DNA of 19,045 nucleotides. Origin: an uncultured Oribacterium sp. (GTDB taxonomy: Bacteria > Bacillota > Clostridia > Lachnospirales > Lachnospiraceae). Positions 1-8,326 of this stretch are shown piece after piece. Below the pieces are notes generated by a model. That model worked only from the letters and a program-made list of their open reading frames with translations, ran no database searches and was not told the origin of the DNA. The stretch covers positions 1-19,045 of the forward strand of contig CABTMH010000211.1 of the NCBI GenBank assembly GCA_902485915.1, in the 5' to 3' direction. Numbering within the stretch: the first letter of the stretch is position 1; the number at the start of each line of letters is the position of its first letter. The translations under genes were made by a program, and so were the position numbers.

Positions 1-137
1 ACCGTCGCGTCACCCGCCGCGAGTACGAACGCCTCATCGACTACGCCCTCGAAAAGGGCGTCACGAACGCCTTCATCCAGGAAGGCAGCGTCGCAAAGGA
101 AAGCTTCGTTCCACAGTGGGATGCAGAGGGTGTTTGA
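1..137 (+). CDS. C-terminal end of a radical SAM protein, probably PflX-like (partial)
   Basis: An open frame read from base 3 runs to a TGA at 135-137, giving 44 residues that end in GFI-like 'NAFIQEGSVAKESF' and 'VPQWDAEGV'. As I recall it, the C-terminus of the PflX-like radical SAM family (pyruvate formate-lyase activating enzyme homologues, COG1313) has the pattern FIQEG-x-A-x-ESF(I/V)P-x-(F/W)D-x-xGV. The catalytic CxxxCxxC motif would lie upstream of the window and cannot be checked. The G/C-rich third codon positions match the neighbouring genes. The frame is probably closed off from the suf operon by the hairpin at 210-260. The family call rests on a short tail and is tentative. Confidence 0.5.
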   Translation, partial: RRVTRREYERLIDYALEKGVTNAFIQEGSVAKESFVPQWDAEGV

Positions 138-178
138 ACTTTAGTACATAATCCCCATAGGGAAACTAGGAAATCTTG

Positions 179-207
179 TTGCGGAAGAGAATCCGCTGGG
201 CTATAAT
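179..207 (+). promoter_or_regulatory. Candidate sigma-A promoter upstream of the suf operon
   Basis: TTGCGG (179-184), a 17-base spacer and a perfect TATAAT (202-207). The -35 is weak (three of six consensus bases). The predicted start near 213-215 falls inside the base of the hairpin at 210-260, so this is either an attenuated promoter or a chance match. No better promoter is visible between 260 and 355. Confidence 0.4.
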
Positions 208-209
208 CG

Positions 210-260
210 AAGCTGCTGATGTCCGGTGCCGTGCAGACGGCGGACCTCGGCGGCTTTTTT
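210..260 (+). terminator. Intrinsic terminator (or suf leader attenuator)
   Basis: Bases 211-219 pair with 247-255 (nine pairs, two of them G-U). After one mismatch, 221-224 pair with 242-245 and, past a small bulge, 228-231 pair with 238-241 around the loop TGCAGA. A run of six T follows at 255-260. It lies about 75 bases after the stop of the upstream gene, which suits a terminator for that gene. It also lies directly downstream of the TATAAT at 202-207. Confidence 0.75.
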
Positions 261-276
261 ATATACTCCCGCACGC

Positions 277-359
277 GCTGTGGAGGCGACACAGCCGTAC
301 GGTGATCATGTTCTACATGAATAGAATGCACGCCCCGCACCCCGGGGCTCTTATGGAGG
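277..359 (+). promoter_or_regulatory. suf leader with two small hairpins and the sufC ribosome binding site
   Basis: GCTGTG (277-282) pairs with CACAGC (290-295) across a seven-base loop. GCCCC (332-336) pairs with GGGGC (344-348), ending six bases before the Shine-Dalgarno GGAGG (355-359). Neither hairpin has a T-run. The SD decides the sufC start: ATG 367 is seven bases away, while the in-frame ATG 361 is only one base away and too close. No IscR- or Fur-like box is recognisable by eye. Confidence 0.5.
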
Positions 360-366
360 AATGAAT

Positions 367-1110
367 ATGGCAGATTTACTGAATGTCAAGAATCTTCAGG
401 TGAAGGTCGAGGAGAAGGAGATTCTCCACGGCGTCGATCTGACAGTGAATAGAGGTGAGACCCATGTCCTGATGGGACCGAACGGTGCCGGTAAGTCCAC
501 CCTCGGAAACGCACTGATGGGTAACCCGCAGTACCAGATCATCGGCGGACAGATCCTGTTCAACGGTCAGGACATCACGACAGAGCCGACCGATCAGAGA
601 GCGAAGCTCGGTATGTTCCTGTCCTTCCAGAACCCGCTCGAGGTGCCGGGCATCACCCTCGGTAACTTCATCCGATCGGCGCTGCAGCAGAGAACCGGCA
701 AGCACATCCGCCTCTGGGACTTCAAGAAGGAGATGAAGAAGGCGATGGAGGTCCTCGATATGGACCCGAGCTATGCCGATCGTGATCTTAATGTCGGCTT
801 CTCCGGCGGTGAGAAGAAGAAGGCAGAGATCCTGCAGCTCCTCATGCTGAAGCCGTCCCTCGCCATCCTCGATGAGACCGATTCCGGCCTCGACGTCGAT
901 GCCGTTCGTACCGTAAGTAAGGGTGTCGAGGAGTACCAGAAGTCCATGGACGGTGCCCTCATCATCATCACCCACTCCACGAGAATCCTCGAGTCCCTGA
1001 AGGTCGATCGGACCCACGTCCTCGTCAGCGGTCAGATGAAGGCCGAGGGCGATGCATCGATGGTCGACCGCATCAACGAGAACGGCTTCGTGGATTTCCT
1101 GAACAAGTAA
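367..1110 (+). CDS. sufC: Fe-S cluster assembly ATPase SufC
   Basis: A 247-residue cytoplasmic ABC-type ATPase of the SufBC2D scaffold complex. ATP binding drives the rearrangement that exposes the cluster-building site on SufB/SufD. Visible motifs are Walker A GPNGAGKST (37-45), Q-loop Gln88 in SFQNP, signature FSGGEKK (144-150), Walker B LAILDE (164-169), D-loop SGLD (172-175) and H-loop His202. The signature FSGGEKKKAEI and the DETDSGLD stretch are typical of SufC rather than of transport ATPases, and no membrane permease gene is nearby. Start chosen at ATG 367, not the in-frame ATG 361, because of SD spacing. First gene of the sufCBDSU operon, 18 bases before sufB. Length is normal for the family. 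Confidence 0.97.
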   Translation: MADLLNVKNLQVKVEEKEILHGVDLTVNRGETHVLMGPNGAGKSTLGNALMGNPQYQIIGGQILFNGQDITTEPTDQRAKLGMFLSFQNPLEVPGITLGNFIRSALQQRTGKHIRLWDFKKEMKKAMEVLDMDPSYADRDLNVGFSGGEKKKAEILQLLMLKPSLAILDETDSGLDVDAVRTVSKGVEEYQKSMDGALIIITHSTRILESLKVDRTHVLVSGQMKAEGDASMVDRINENGFVDFLNK

Positions 1111-1128
1111 GCGTGGAGGACAGCATCT

Positions 1129-2547
1129 ATGGCAAATAAGGAAAAGGCAGAGGTTCAGGACATCAACCGCTCCATGTATGATTTCCGTTACGAAGAGAAG
1201 GATACGGATTTCTATAAGATCCAGGAGGGGCTTACGAAGGATATCGTCCTCGAGATCTCTGAGAAGAAGGGAGACCCGGAGTGGATGCGGGACTTCCGTT
1301 TAAAATCACTCGAAATTTATAATCAGAAGCAGGTTCCACAGTGGGGCCCGAGCATCGACGGCCTCGATATGAACAACATCGTGACCTACGTAAAGCCGAA
1401 GACGAAGATGACTGCGGACTGGGAAGAGGTTCCGGAGGACATCAAGAACACCTTCGAGAAGCTCGGCATCCCGCAGGCAGAGCGTGAGTCGCTCGCCGGC
1501 GTCGGCGCACAGTACGACTCCGAGCTCGTCTACCATAACCTCCAGAAGGAGGTCGAGGAGCAGGGCGTCGTGTATACCGACATCGAGTCGGCGCTGCATG
1601 GTCCGTATGCAGACATGATCCGGGATCACTTCATGCACCTCGTACCGCCGACGGATCATAAGTTCGCGGCACTCCATGGCGCGGTCTGGTCCGGCGGCTC
1701 CTTCGTCTATATCCCGAAGGGCGTCTCCGTCGAGATCCCGCTGCAGTCCTACTTCCGTCTGAACGCCCCGGGCGCCGGACAGTTCGAGCATACCCTGATC
1801 ATCGTCGATGAGGGGGCACAGCTCCACTTCATCGAGGGCTGCTCTGCACCGAAGTACAACATCGCGAACCTGCATGCCGGCTGCGTCGAGCTCTATGTCG
1901 GCAGAAACGCGAAGCTTCGCTACTCGACCATCGAGAACTGGTCGAAGAACATGTATAACCTGAACACGAAGCGTGCCATCGTCGAAGAGGGCGGTACGAT
2001 GGAGTGGGTATCCGGATCCTTCGGCTCCCATGTTTCCTACCTCTATCCGATGACCATCCTGAAGGGCGACAACTCCCGCATGGAGTTCACCGGCGTTACC
2101 TTCGCCGGAAAGGGCCAGAACCTCGATACCGGTGCGAAGGTCGTACATAACGGTGCGAACACCAGCTCCTACATCAACACCCGTTCCATCAGTAAGGATG
2201 GCGGTATCAGCACCTATCGTTCCTCTGTCGTCATCAACAACAAGGCGAAGCATGCGAAGGCGGCGGTTTCCTGCCAATCCCTGATGCTCGACGATATCTC
2301 CCGCTCCGACACCATCCCGGCGATGGATGTCCGCACACAGGATGCCGACGTCGGACACGAGGCGAAGATCGGACGTATCTCCGATGATGCCGTATTCTAT
2401 CTGATGTCCCGTGGTCTCTCCGAGGAGGACGCACGTGCACTGATCGTTTCCGGTTTCGCAGACAGTGTTTCGAAGGAGCTCCCGCTCGAGTACGCCGTAG
2501 AGATGAACAACCTCATCCGTCTCGAGATGAAGGGCGCGATCGGTTAA
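1129..2547 (+). CDS. sufB: Fe-S cluster assembly scaffold protein SufB
   Basis: A 472-residue beta-helix scaffold subunit, normal length for SufB. It receives persulfide sulfur and, with SufD, forms the interface where the cluster is assembled. Cys382 in the SCQSLML motif and Glu411 in GHEAKIG lie where E. coli SufB has the functional Cys405 and Glu434; this equivalence is by motif position and was not aligned. The core has the family features GAVWSGGSFVYIPKGV, a histidine-rich ENW/FGSH stretch and the C-terminal ISDDAVFYLMSRGLSEEDAR. SD GGAGG (1115-1119) is nine bases before the ATG. sufC lies 18 bases upstream and sufD 11 bases downstream, so translation is probably coordinated. Confidence 0.98.
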   Translation: MANKEKAEVQDINRSMYDFRYEEKDTDFYKIQEGLTKDIVLEISEKKGDPEWMRDFRLKSLEIYNQKQVPQWGPSIDGLDMNNIVTYVKPKTKMTADWEEVPEDIKNTFEKLGIPQAERESLAGVGAQYDSELVYHNLQKEVEEQGVVYTDIESALHGPYADMIRDHFMHLVPPTDHKFAALHGAVWSGGSFVYIPKGVSVEIPLQSYFRLNAPGAGQFEHTLIIVDEGAQLHFIEGCSAPKYNIANLHAGCVELYVGRNAKLRYSTIENWSKNMYNLNTKRAIVEEGGTMEWVSGSFGSHVSYLYPMTILKGDNSRMEFTGVTFAGKGQNLDTGAKVVHNGANTSSYINTRSISKDGGISTYRSSVVINNKAKHAKAAVSCQSLMLDDISRSDTIPAMDVRTQDADVGHEAKIGRISDDAVFYLMSRGLSEEDARALIVSGFADSVSKELPLEYAVEMNNLIRLEMKGAIG

Positions 2548-2558
2548 GGAGGGCAGAG

Positions 2559-3638
2559 ATGAAGGAAAATCAGCTTTTAGTAAATGTTCTGCCGTCACCG
2601 ACCTATAACTGGCTCCGGATGAACGATGCAGATGTGAAGGTACCGGGCAATGCTGTCGAAGGTAATCCGATGGTGACCCACACAGCTGATGTGACCGCGA
2701 CGGTGTCCGATTATACAGAAATTCAGGACATCGCCGGTGGCATGGGCTATGACTTCGATAATTATATGAAGCATTCGGATGCAGATGTTCTGAAGCTTCA
2801 GATCGGCCGTCAGCAGAAGGCTGCACAGCCGGTGCATATTGAGTTCGATTACGAAAAGGACTGTGCAGACGTAAATGCCGTCTACATTGACGCAGACGAA
2901 GGTAGCGATATCATCGTCGTGATGGATTTCCGCTCCGCAGCAGAGGCCGCCGGTTTCGCGGCCGTACAGACGAAGATTCATGTGGCGAAGGACGCCCGTG
3001 TACTGCTCGTGCAGATCCAGCGTCTCGGTCAGGGCTTCCGCTTCCTGAACGACGTGGCTGCGAAGACAGAGGAGAGCGCCGGCTTCGAGCAGATCGAGCT
3101 CATCCTCGGTGGCGCAGACACCTATCAGGGCTCCCGTACTGACCTCGTCGGTGCGCACAGTACCCTGAAGACCGATATCGGCTATCTCCTGAAGCATCAG
3201 GAGCATCTCGATATGAACTACATCGCGAACCACATCGGCCGGAAGACCGAGTGCGCGATCGACGTGAAGGGCGTGCTCCGCGATGAGGCACATAAGCTCT
3301 TCCGTGGTACGATCGACCTCCGGAGAGGCGCGAAGGGTGCCCTCGGAAACGAGCTCGAGGATGTGCTGCTGATGGATGATGATGTCATCAACCAGACCAT
3401 CCCGGTCATCCTCTGTGATGAGGAGGACGTCGAGGGTAACCATGGTGCGACCATCGGCCGCATCGATGAGGCACTGCTGTTCTACCTCGAGTCGAGAGGG
3501 ATGAGCCAGGCCGAGGTCTACGAGATGATGGCCGGTGCCCGCATCGATTCGGTGATCCATAAGATTCCGGATGCCGCGACACGTGACCGTGTATTCGAGG
3601 AGCTCAAGGGCCATAAGGAGGAGAGATATGATGACTGA
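2559..3638 (+). CDS. sufD: Fe-S cluster assembly protein SufD
   Basis: A 359-residue SufB paralogue and third member of the SufBC2D complex, thought to help with iron entry. The C-terminal half has the SufB/SufD core ending with NHGATIGRIDEALLFYLESRGMS. His295 in that motif matches the position of E. coli SufD His360, implicated in cluster formation; the assignment is from motif context. The N-terminal third is divergent, as usual for SufD, and the protein is shorter than E. coli SufD (about 420). SD AGGAGG (2547-2552) overlaps the sufB stop codon and sits six bases before the ATG. The 3' end overlaps the start of sufS by 11 bases, and the sufS ribosome binding site lies inside this gene. Confidence 0.95.
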   Translation: MKENQLLVNVLPSPTYNWLRMNDADVKVPGNAVEGNPMVTHTADVTATVSDYTEIQDIAGGMGYDFDNYMKHSDADVLKLQIGRQQKAAQPVHIEFDYEKDCADVNAVYIDADEGSDIIVVMDFRSAAEAAGFAAVQTKIHVAKDARVLLVQIQRLGQGFRFLNDVAAKTEESAGFEQIELILGGADTYQGSRTDLVGAHSTLKTDIGYLLKHQEHLDMNYIANHIGRKTECAIDVKGVLRDEAHKLFRGTIDLRRGAKGALGNELEDVLLMDDDVINQTIPVILCDEEDVEGNHGATIGRIDEALLFYLESRGMSQAEVYEMMAGARIDSVIHKIPDAATRDRVFEELKGHKEERYDD

Positions 3639-4869
3639 CATCACAAGAGAAGAACGCCAGCGTGAGGATCAGGAAATCCTTCACCAGTTCCCGATCCTCG
3701 ACGGCAGCTTCACCTACCTCGATAACGGGGCGACGACCCAGAAGCCGCAGTGTGTCCTCGATGCAATGATGCACTACTATACGAAGGAAAATGCAAACCC
3801 GATGCGTGGGCTCTATGACCTTTCCATCAAGGCCACAGAAGCCTATGAGGATGCGCGTGAAACCGTCCGCGCCTTCATCAACGCACGCTCCCACGAGGAG
3901 ATCGTCTTCACGCGGAACGCCACCGAAAGTCTGAATCTTGTGGCGTATACCTACGGACGTGCGTTTATAAAGGAGGGTGACGAGATCGTCATCACCATCA
4001 TGGAGCACCACAGCAACATGCTTCCATGGCAGCAGCTCTGTAAGGAAAAGGGCGCGAAGCTCACCTACATCCTGCCGGAAGCAGATGGCACGATCACGGA
4101 GGAGATGTTCCGCTCCTACATGAACCCGAACGTCCGGCTCGTGGCGATGACCCATGTATCGAACGTGCTCGGCGTGAAGAACGATATCCGGACCTTCGCC
4201 CGCATCGCCCACGAGAACGGTGCCGTCTTCGTATGCGACGGCGCACAGTCTGTACCGCATATGAAGGTCGATGTACAGGAGCTCGACTGCGATTTCCTGT
4301 CCTTCTCCGGCCATAAGGTTTACGGACCGATGGGCATCGGCGTGCTCTATGGAAAGCGCGATCTCCTCGATCAGATGCCACCGTTCCTGTTCGGCGGCGA
4401 GATGATCGAGTATGTCACCACCGAGGGCGCAACCTGGAACGAGCTGCCACATAAGTTCGAGGCAGGTACGGTCAATGATGGCGGTGCGGTCGGACTGGCA
4501 GCCGCCCTCCGCTTCGTGTCTTCGATCGGCTTCGACCGCATCGAGGAGCGGGAGCTGCATCTCACGAAGCTGATGATGGCAGAGATGCAGAAGCTGCCAT
4601 ATGTGCACATCCTCGGATCCACCGACCCGGAGAAGCACCACGGCATCGTCACCTTCACCGTCGACGGCGTTCACCCGCACGACATCGCGGCGATCTTCGA
4701 CTCGCATAAGGTCGACATCCGTGCCGGACACCACTGCGCACAGCCGCTCATGAAGTTCTGCCATACCCCGAGCACGGTACGTGCAAGCATGGGACTCTAC
4801 AACACCGAGGAGGATGTACAGCATTTCCTCGATGCTCTGAAGAAGCTGAGAGAGGAGATGGGATACTGA
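3628..4869 (+). CDS. sufS: Cysteine desulfurase SufS
   Basis: A 413-residue PLP-dependent enzyme that removes sulfur from L-cysteine to give alanine and an enzyme-bound persulfide. The PLP lysine is Lys230 in SFSGHKVYGP. The catalytic cysteine is Cys370 in RAGHHCAQPLM, the short-loop form typical of SufS (group II) rather than IscS/NifS. TRNATESLNLVA and MEHHSN are further family motifs. Two adjacent ATGs (3628, 3631) both fit the SD AAGGAGG (3615-3621), at six and nine bases; the first is reported, and the difference is one residue. Any in-frame start further upstream lies well inside sufD and lacks an SD. It ends in TGATG, with the sufU ATG sharing its last base. SufU is the expected sulfur acceptor. 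Confidence 0.97.
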   Translation: MMTDITREERQREDQEILHQFPILDGSFTYLDNGATTQKPQCVLDAMMHYYTKENANPMRGLYDLSIKATEAYEDARETVRAFINARSHEEIVFTRNATESLNLVAYTYGRAFIKEGDEIVITIMEHHSNMLPWQQLCKEKGAKLTYILPEADGTITEEMFRSYMNPNVRLVAMTHVSNVLGVKNDIRTFARIAHENGAVFVCDGAQSVPHMKVDVQELDCDFLSFSGHKVYGPMGIGVLYGKRDLLDQMPPFLFGGEMIEYVTTEGATWNELPHKFEAGTVNDGGAVGLAAALRFVSSIGFDRIEERELHLTKLMMAEMQKLPYVHILGSTDPEKHHGIVTFTVDGVHPHDIAAIFDSHKVDIRAGHHCAQPLMKFCHTPSTVRASMGLYNTEEDVQHFLDALKKLREEMGY

Positions 4870-5336
4870 TGGCGATTACATTTTACAACGAGGTCCTGAC
4901 GGACCATAACATCCATCCGGCGCATAAGTATAAGATGGAGGACGCGACCTACTCCCTCGAGGGAGTCAACCCGAGCTGCGGCGATGACGTCGTACTCTAT
5001 ATCAAGGTCGACGCAGACAACGTGATCGAGGACGCCTCCTTCGACGGAGATGGCTGTGCGATCTCTCAGGCCAGCGCCGATATGATGTGCGACCTCATCA
5101 TCGGCAAGCCGAAGGACGAGGCACTCCGCCTCTCGGAGATCTTCCTCCGCATGATCAAGGGTAAGATCACCGACGAAGAGAAGGAGGAGCTCGAGGAGGC
5201 AGGCATCCTCGAAGACATCTCACACATGCCGGCCCGCGTCAAGTGCGCAGTGCTCGGATGGCACACCATGGACCAGATCTTCCAGGACGCCGACGCAGGC
5301 AAAATCGACCAGTACGACGGAAAGTTCGAAAAGTGA
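4869..5336 (+). CDS. sufU: SufU, zinc-dependent sulfurtransferase partner of SufS
   Basis: A 155-residue protein of the IscU/SufU fold. Cys37, Asp39 (SCGDD), Cys63 (GDGCAIS) and Cys126 (VKCAVLGWH) match the zinc-binding Cys-Asp-Cys-Cys set known from B. subtilis SufU, where SufU takes sulfur from SufS rather than acting as a scaffold. The segment between the second and third cysteines includes the GKITDEEKEELEEAGIL insert that separates SufU from IscU. The ATG overlaps the sufS stop by one base. A GA-rich SD (AGAGGAG, 4851-4857) lies 11 bases upstream, and translational coupling is likely. Last gene of the operon, followed by a hairpin at 5359-5422. Confidence 0.96.
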   Translation: MAITFYNEVLTDHNIHPAHKYKMEDATYSLEGVNPSCGDDVVLYIKVDADNVIEDASFDGDGCAISQASADMMCDLIIGKPKDEALRLSEIFLRMIKGKITDEEKEELEEAGILEDISHMPARVKCAVLGWHTMDQIFQDADAGKIDQYDGKFEK

Positions 5337-5358
5337 TTCGGATGTTTCCAGATCAGGG

Positions 5359-5422
5359 ACCCCGGAGAACCGACCCCAGAAGGCATACAACTGCACTTCT
5401 GAGCTCGATCCTCCGGGGTTTT
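5359..5422 (+). terminator. Likely terminator of the suf operon
   Basis: ACCCCGGAG (5359-5367) pairs perfectly with CTCCGGGGT (5411-5419), followed by a short T-run (5419-5422). The 43-base apical region can form an inner AGAAG/CTTCT stem (5378-5382 with 5396-5400). The large loop and only four T make it weaker than the dapA terminator. It begins 23 bases after the sufU stop. Confidence 0.6.
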
Positions 5423-5486
5423 CGACATATACAGGGTTAAAGTTAAGGCAGGGAGCCGGAGGACGCGCTCGGAAAACCCTAAGGAA

Positions 5487-5532
5487 ATTGTAAAGTCTGA
5501 GCATTGTAAACGCCGGAGCGCTTCGTTATAAT
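5487..5532 (+). promoter_or_regulatory. Promoter of the class A PBP gene, with a direct repeat over the -35
   Basis: TTGTAA (5504-5509), a 17-base spacer and TATAAT (5527-5532) form a convincing sigma-A promoter, with a start expected near 5539. The 8-mer ATTGTAAA occurs at 5487-5494 and again at 5503-5510, 16 bases apart, the second copy covering the -35. That arrangement could bind a regulator, but no known box is recognised. The rest of 5423-5486 contains a possible AGGGTT/AACCCT stem (5433-5438 with 5475-5480) and nothing else I can name. Confidence 0.75.
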
Positions 5533-5588
5533 GAGGATGTTTATTAAAAGGGAATTTTTGCATTTTTCGGAAGACGGAACAGACATAC

Positions 5589-8225
5589 ATGAAGAATTAC
5601 AGCCGATTTAACGTAGATAAAACCTTATATGAGATGGACAACACGAAGGTGAAGCTCGGGCACAGCATCGCACATGTCATCCAGATGACGCTGCTGATCC
5701 TGGTGCTCTGCCTCTGCCTCCTGGGCGCCGCGATGGGCTTCGGTATGTTCCGGGGCATCCTCGATTCCGCGCCGGACATCGATACGATCCATATCGGTCC
5801 GACCGCCTATGCATCGAAGGTACTGGACACCGATGGAAACATCACTGCGACACTGGTGACGGCGGGCTCGAACCGTGAACGCGTGAGCTACGAGCAGCTC
5901 CCGAAGGACCTCATCAACGCCTTCGTCGCCATCGAGGATGAGCGCTTCTGGCAGCATAACGGCATCGACCTGAAGTCGATCCTCCGTGCCGTTCGCGGCG
6001 TGGTATCGGATGATGACTCTGCCGGCGGCGGCTCGACGATCACGCAGCAGCTGATTAAGAACAACGTCTTCGGCGGTGGCCTGCATGAAGGAAAGTTCCA
6101 GCGCTATGTCCGGAAGTTTCAGGAGCAGTATCTGGCCCTCGAAATCGAGAACCAGCCGGGACTCAGTAAGGAAGAAATCAAGAAGAGCATCCTCACCGAG
6201 TATCTGAACACCATCAACCTCGGCTCGAACACCCTCGGCGTCAAGGTGGCAGCGAGACGCTACTTTAATAAAGAAGTAAGCGATCTGACACTCTCCGAGT
6301 GTACGGTCATCGCGTCGATCACGAAGAACCCGAGCGGGCTGAACCCGATCACCCATCCGGAGCGGAACGCAGAGCGCCGTGCGCAGGTGCTGAAGAACAT
6401 GCTCGAGCAGGGCTATATCGATGAGGCACAGTATACGGAAGCCCTGGCAGACGACGTGTACGCGCGCATCCAGGATGTTAATGTACAGAAAACAGCAGAG
6501 AATGAACCGTACTCCTACTTCGTGGATGAGCTGACGGCACAGGTGATCCAGGAGCTGCAGGATCGCCTCGGCTATACGAAGGATAAGGCGACCGACCTGC
6601 TCTACTCAGGTGGTCTCACGATCTACTCTACACAGGATCCGAGCCTCCAGACCATCGTTGATGAGGAGGTCAATAATCCCGACAACTACGACACGGCGAA
6701 GTATTCCGTGACCTGGCGGTATACGCTGAAGCACGATGATGGCTCGATCGTGAACTACTCCGAGAAGGACCTCATCCGCTGGATGAAGGAGGTGAAGGGC
6801 GTCAACTTTAACGGCCTCTTCAGCTCGGAGGACTCGGCGAAATCCTATGTCGAGCAGTATAAAGCGGAGCTCGTCCGTGACAGCGATAACGAGCTGGGCG
6901 AGCAGTTCTTCACGACCCTGGAACCGCAGGTTTCCTTCGTGCTCATGGATCCGCACACCGGGCAGGTCCGGGCCATCAGCGGCGGCCGTGGCGAGAAGCG
7001 CTATTCGCTGTCTCTGAACCGTGCGACCGGGACCCTCCGGCAGCCGGGATCGACCTTCAAGCTGATTACGTCCTTCGCACCAGCCATCGACCTCTATGGG
7101 GCAACATTGGCCACACCTTTCTATGATACAGCATATACGCTCGGCAATAAGACCTTCAAGAACTGGTACAGCTCTGGCTTCCTCGGCTATCAGACGATCC
7201 GCGATGGTATCATCTACTCACTGAATATCATCGCCGTACGGTGTCTCATGGAACGGCTGAATCCGCACGCGGGACGGCTGTATGCAGAGAACCTCGGCAT
7301 CACGAGCCTGCAGGACAGCGATGAGAACCCGGCGCTTGCACTCGGCGGTATCACGAATGGTGTGACGAATCTTGAACTTACGCAGGCCTTCGCGACGATC
7401 GCAAACGGCGGTCAGTTTAACAAGGCGAAGTTCTTCACGAAGATCCTCGATCAGGAGGGCAATGTGCTCATCGATACGACCGAGGATCAGCCGCGGCAGG
7501 CGATGAAGGCCACGACGGCGTTCCTGCTGACCGATGCGATGAAGCAGTCCATGCTGCCGAACCGTGCGTATGCGGGATCCCTGAATGTAAACTCCACGTC
7601 GACACGTGCGCACTTCGACGGTATGAGCCTTGCCGGCAAGTCCGGTACGACGACGAAGGATGTCGATATCTGGTTCGTCGGATACTCTCCATATTATGTG
7701 GGTGGTATCTGGGGTGGCTGTGATGAAAACCAGCCACTCATCGATAAGGCGAGCGGAGAGTATAACGGCGGCGCCGGTTTCCATAAGGATATCTGGCGGA
7801 AGATCATGAGCCGTGTGCATGAGGGACTGCCGGATATCGGCTTTACAGAGCCGGATGGCATCGTGCAGGCACAGGTCTGCCGCAAGTCCGGCAAGCTTCC
7901 AACGAGCGGATGCTATGCGGATTACCGTGGCAGCGCGGTCATCACGGAGTATTTCGCAGAGGGCACGGTGCCGACCACGAACTGTGACCGGCATACGAGC
8001 TGGGGCTCCATCATCATCCCGGAGGATGAGAAGGAGCTCGCGTATACGGATGATGGCGGCTTCGTCTTCCCGGAGCCGACGGAAGAGGAGACAGAGGAAT
8101 CCTCAGACGATGAGGTGATCGGTGAGGGACCATCGGATACCACAGGCCTGGGTGGCTCCAGTGGTGGCGGACCGGGTGAGGGACTGCCGTCGCGGGATAT
8201 CAAGGCACCGGTCGTCGAGGGATAG
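5589..8225 (+). CDS. Class A (bifunctional) penicillin-binding protein, PBP1A-type
   Basis: An 878-residue peptidoglycan synthase with glycosyltransferase and transpeptidase activity, anchored in the membrane. A short cytoplasmic N-terminus is followed by one membrane segment (about 30-52). The glycosyltransferase (GT51) domain shows AIEDERFW with catalytic Glu116, GGSTITQQL (147-155) and KKSILTEYLNTINLG. The transpeptidase domain shows SxxK at Ser488-Lys491 (PGSTFK), SLN at 544-546 and KSGT at 684-687. A cysteine-containing KSGKLPTSGC segment follows, then an acidic and glycine-rich tail (about 828-878), probably disordered. The SD is weak (CGGAA, 5575-5579). It has its own promoter (5504-5532). 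The yigZ gene follows after 101 bases with no terminator visible. No gene symbol is given because clostridia often carry several paralogues. Confidence 0.95.
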   Translation: MKNYSRFNVDKTLYEMDNTKVKLGHSIAHVIQMTLLILVLCLCLLGAAMGFGMFRGILDSAPDIDTIHIGPTAYASKVLDTDGNITATLVTAGSNRERVSYEQLPKDLINAFVAIEDERFWQHNGIDLKSILRAVRGVVSDDDSAGGGSTITQQLIKNNVFGGGLHEGKFQRYVRKFQEQYLALEIENQPGLSKEEIKKSILTEYLNTINLGSNTLGVKVAARRYFNKEVSDLTLSECTVIASITKNPSGLNPITHPERNAERRAQVLKNMLEQGYIDEAQYTEALADDVYARIQDVNVQKTAENEPYSYFVDELTAQVIQELQDRLGYTKDKATDLLYSGGLTIYSTQDPSLQTIVDEEVNNPDNYDTAKYSVTWRYTLKHDDGSIVNYSEKDLIRWMKEVKGVNFNGLFSSEDSAKSYVEQYKAELVRDSDNELGEQFFTTLEPQVSFVLMDPHTGQVRAISGGRGEKRYSLSLNRATGTLRQPGSTFKLITSFAPAIDLYGATLATPFYDTAYTLGNKTFKNWYSSGFLGYQTIRDGIIYSLNIIAVRCLMERLNPHAGRLYAENLGITSLQDSDENPALALGGITNGVTNLELTQAFATIANGGQFNKAKFFTKILDQEGNVLIDTTEDQPRQAMKATTAFLLTDAMKQSMLPNRAYAGSLNVNSTSTRAHFDGMSLAGKSGTTTKDVDIWFVGYSPYYVGGIWGGCDENQPLIDKASGEYNGGAGFHKDIWRKIMSRVHEGLPDIGFTEPDGIVQAQVCRKSGKLPTSGCYADYRGSAVITEYFAEGTVPTTNCDRHTSWGSIIIPEDEKELAYTDDGGFVFPEPTEEETEESSDDEVIGEGPSDTTGLGGSSGGGPGEGLPSRDIKAPVVEG

Positions 8226-8259
8226 ATAGCGGTACGTACATGCAACTGAAACGGTATGG

Positions 8260-8308
8260 ATGCCTCTCCGGCTACATGTCTGATCAGTACACGAGCGAAC
8301 AGTAACCA
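8260..8308. repeat. Copy A of a roughly 50-base intergenic repeat (upstream of yigZ)
   Basis: This stretch aligns with 14504-14553 upstream of the M28 gene: ATGCCT, TCCGGCT, CTGA, CAGT, ACGAG and ACCA blocks are shared in order, about 39 identical positions over about 50 with two small gaps. The gap between the PBP and yigZ genes (8226-8326) holds nothing else I recognise. Copy A lacks the matching left arm that lets copy B form a long hairpin. Confidence 0.5.
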
Positions 8309-8326
8309 TCGAACAGAAGACAGAAA

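Noticed and set aside
361..366. ATG 361 as sufC start
   Set aside because: Only one base after the GGAGG, and it adds two residues; ATG 367 has normal spacing and matches the usual SufC N-terminus.
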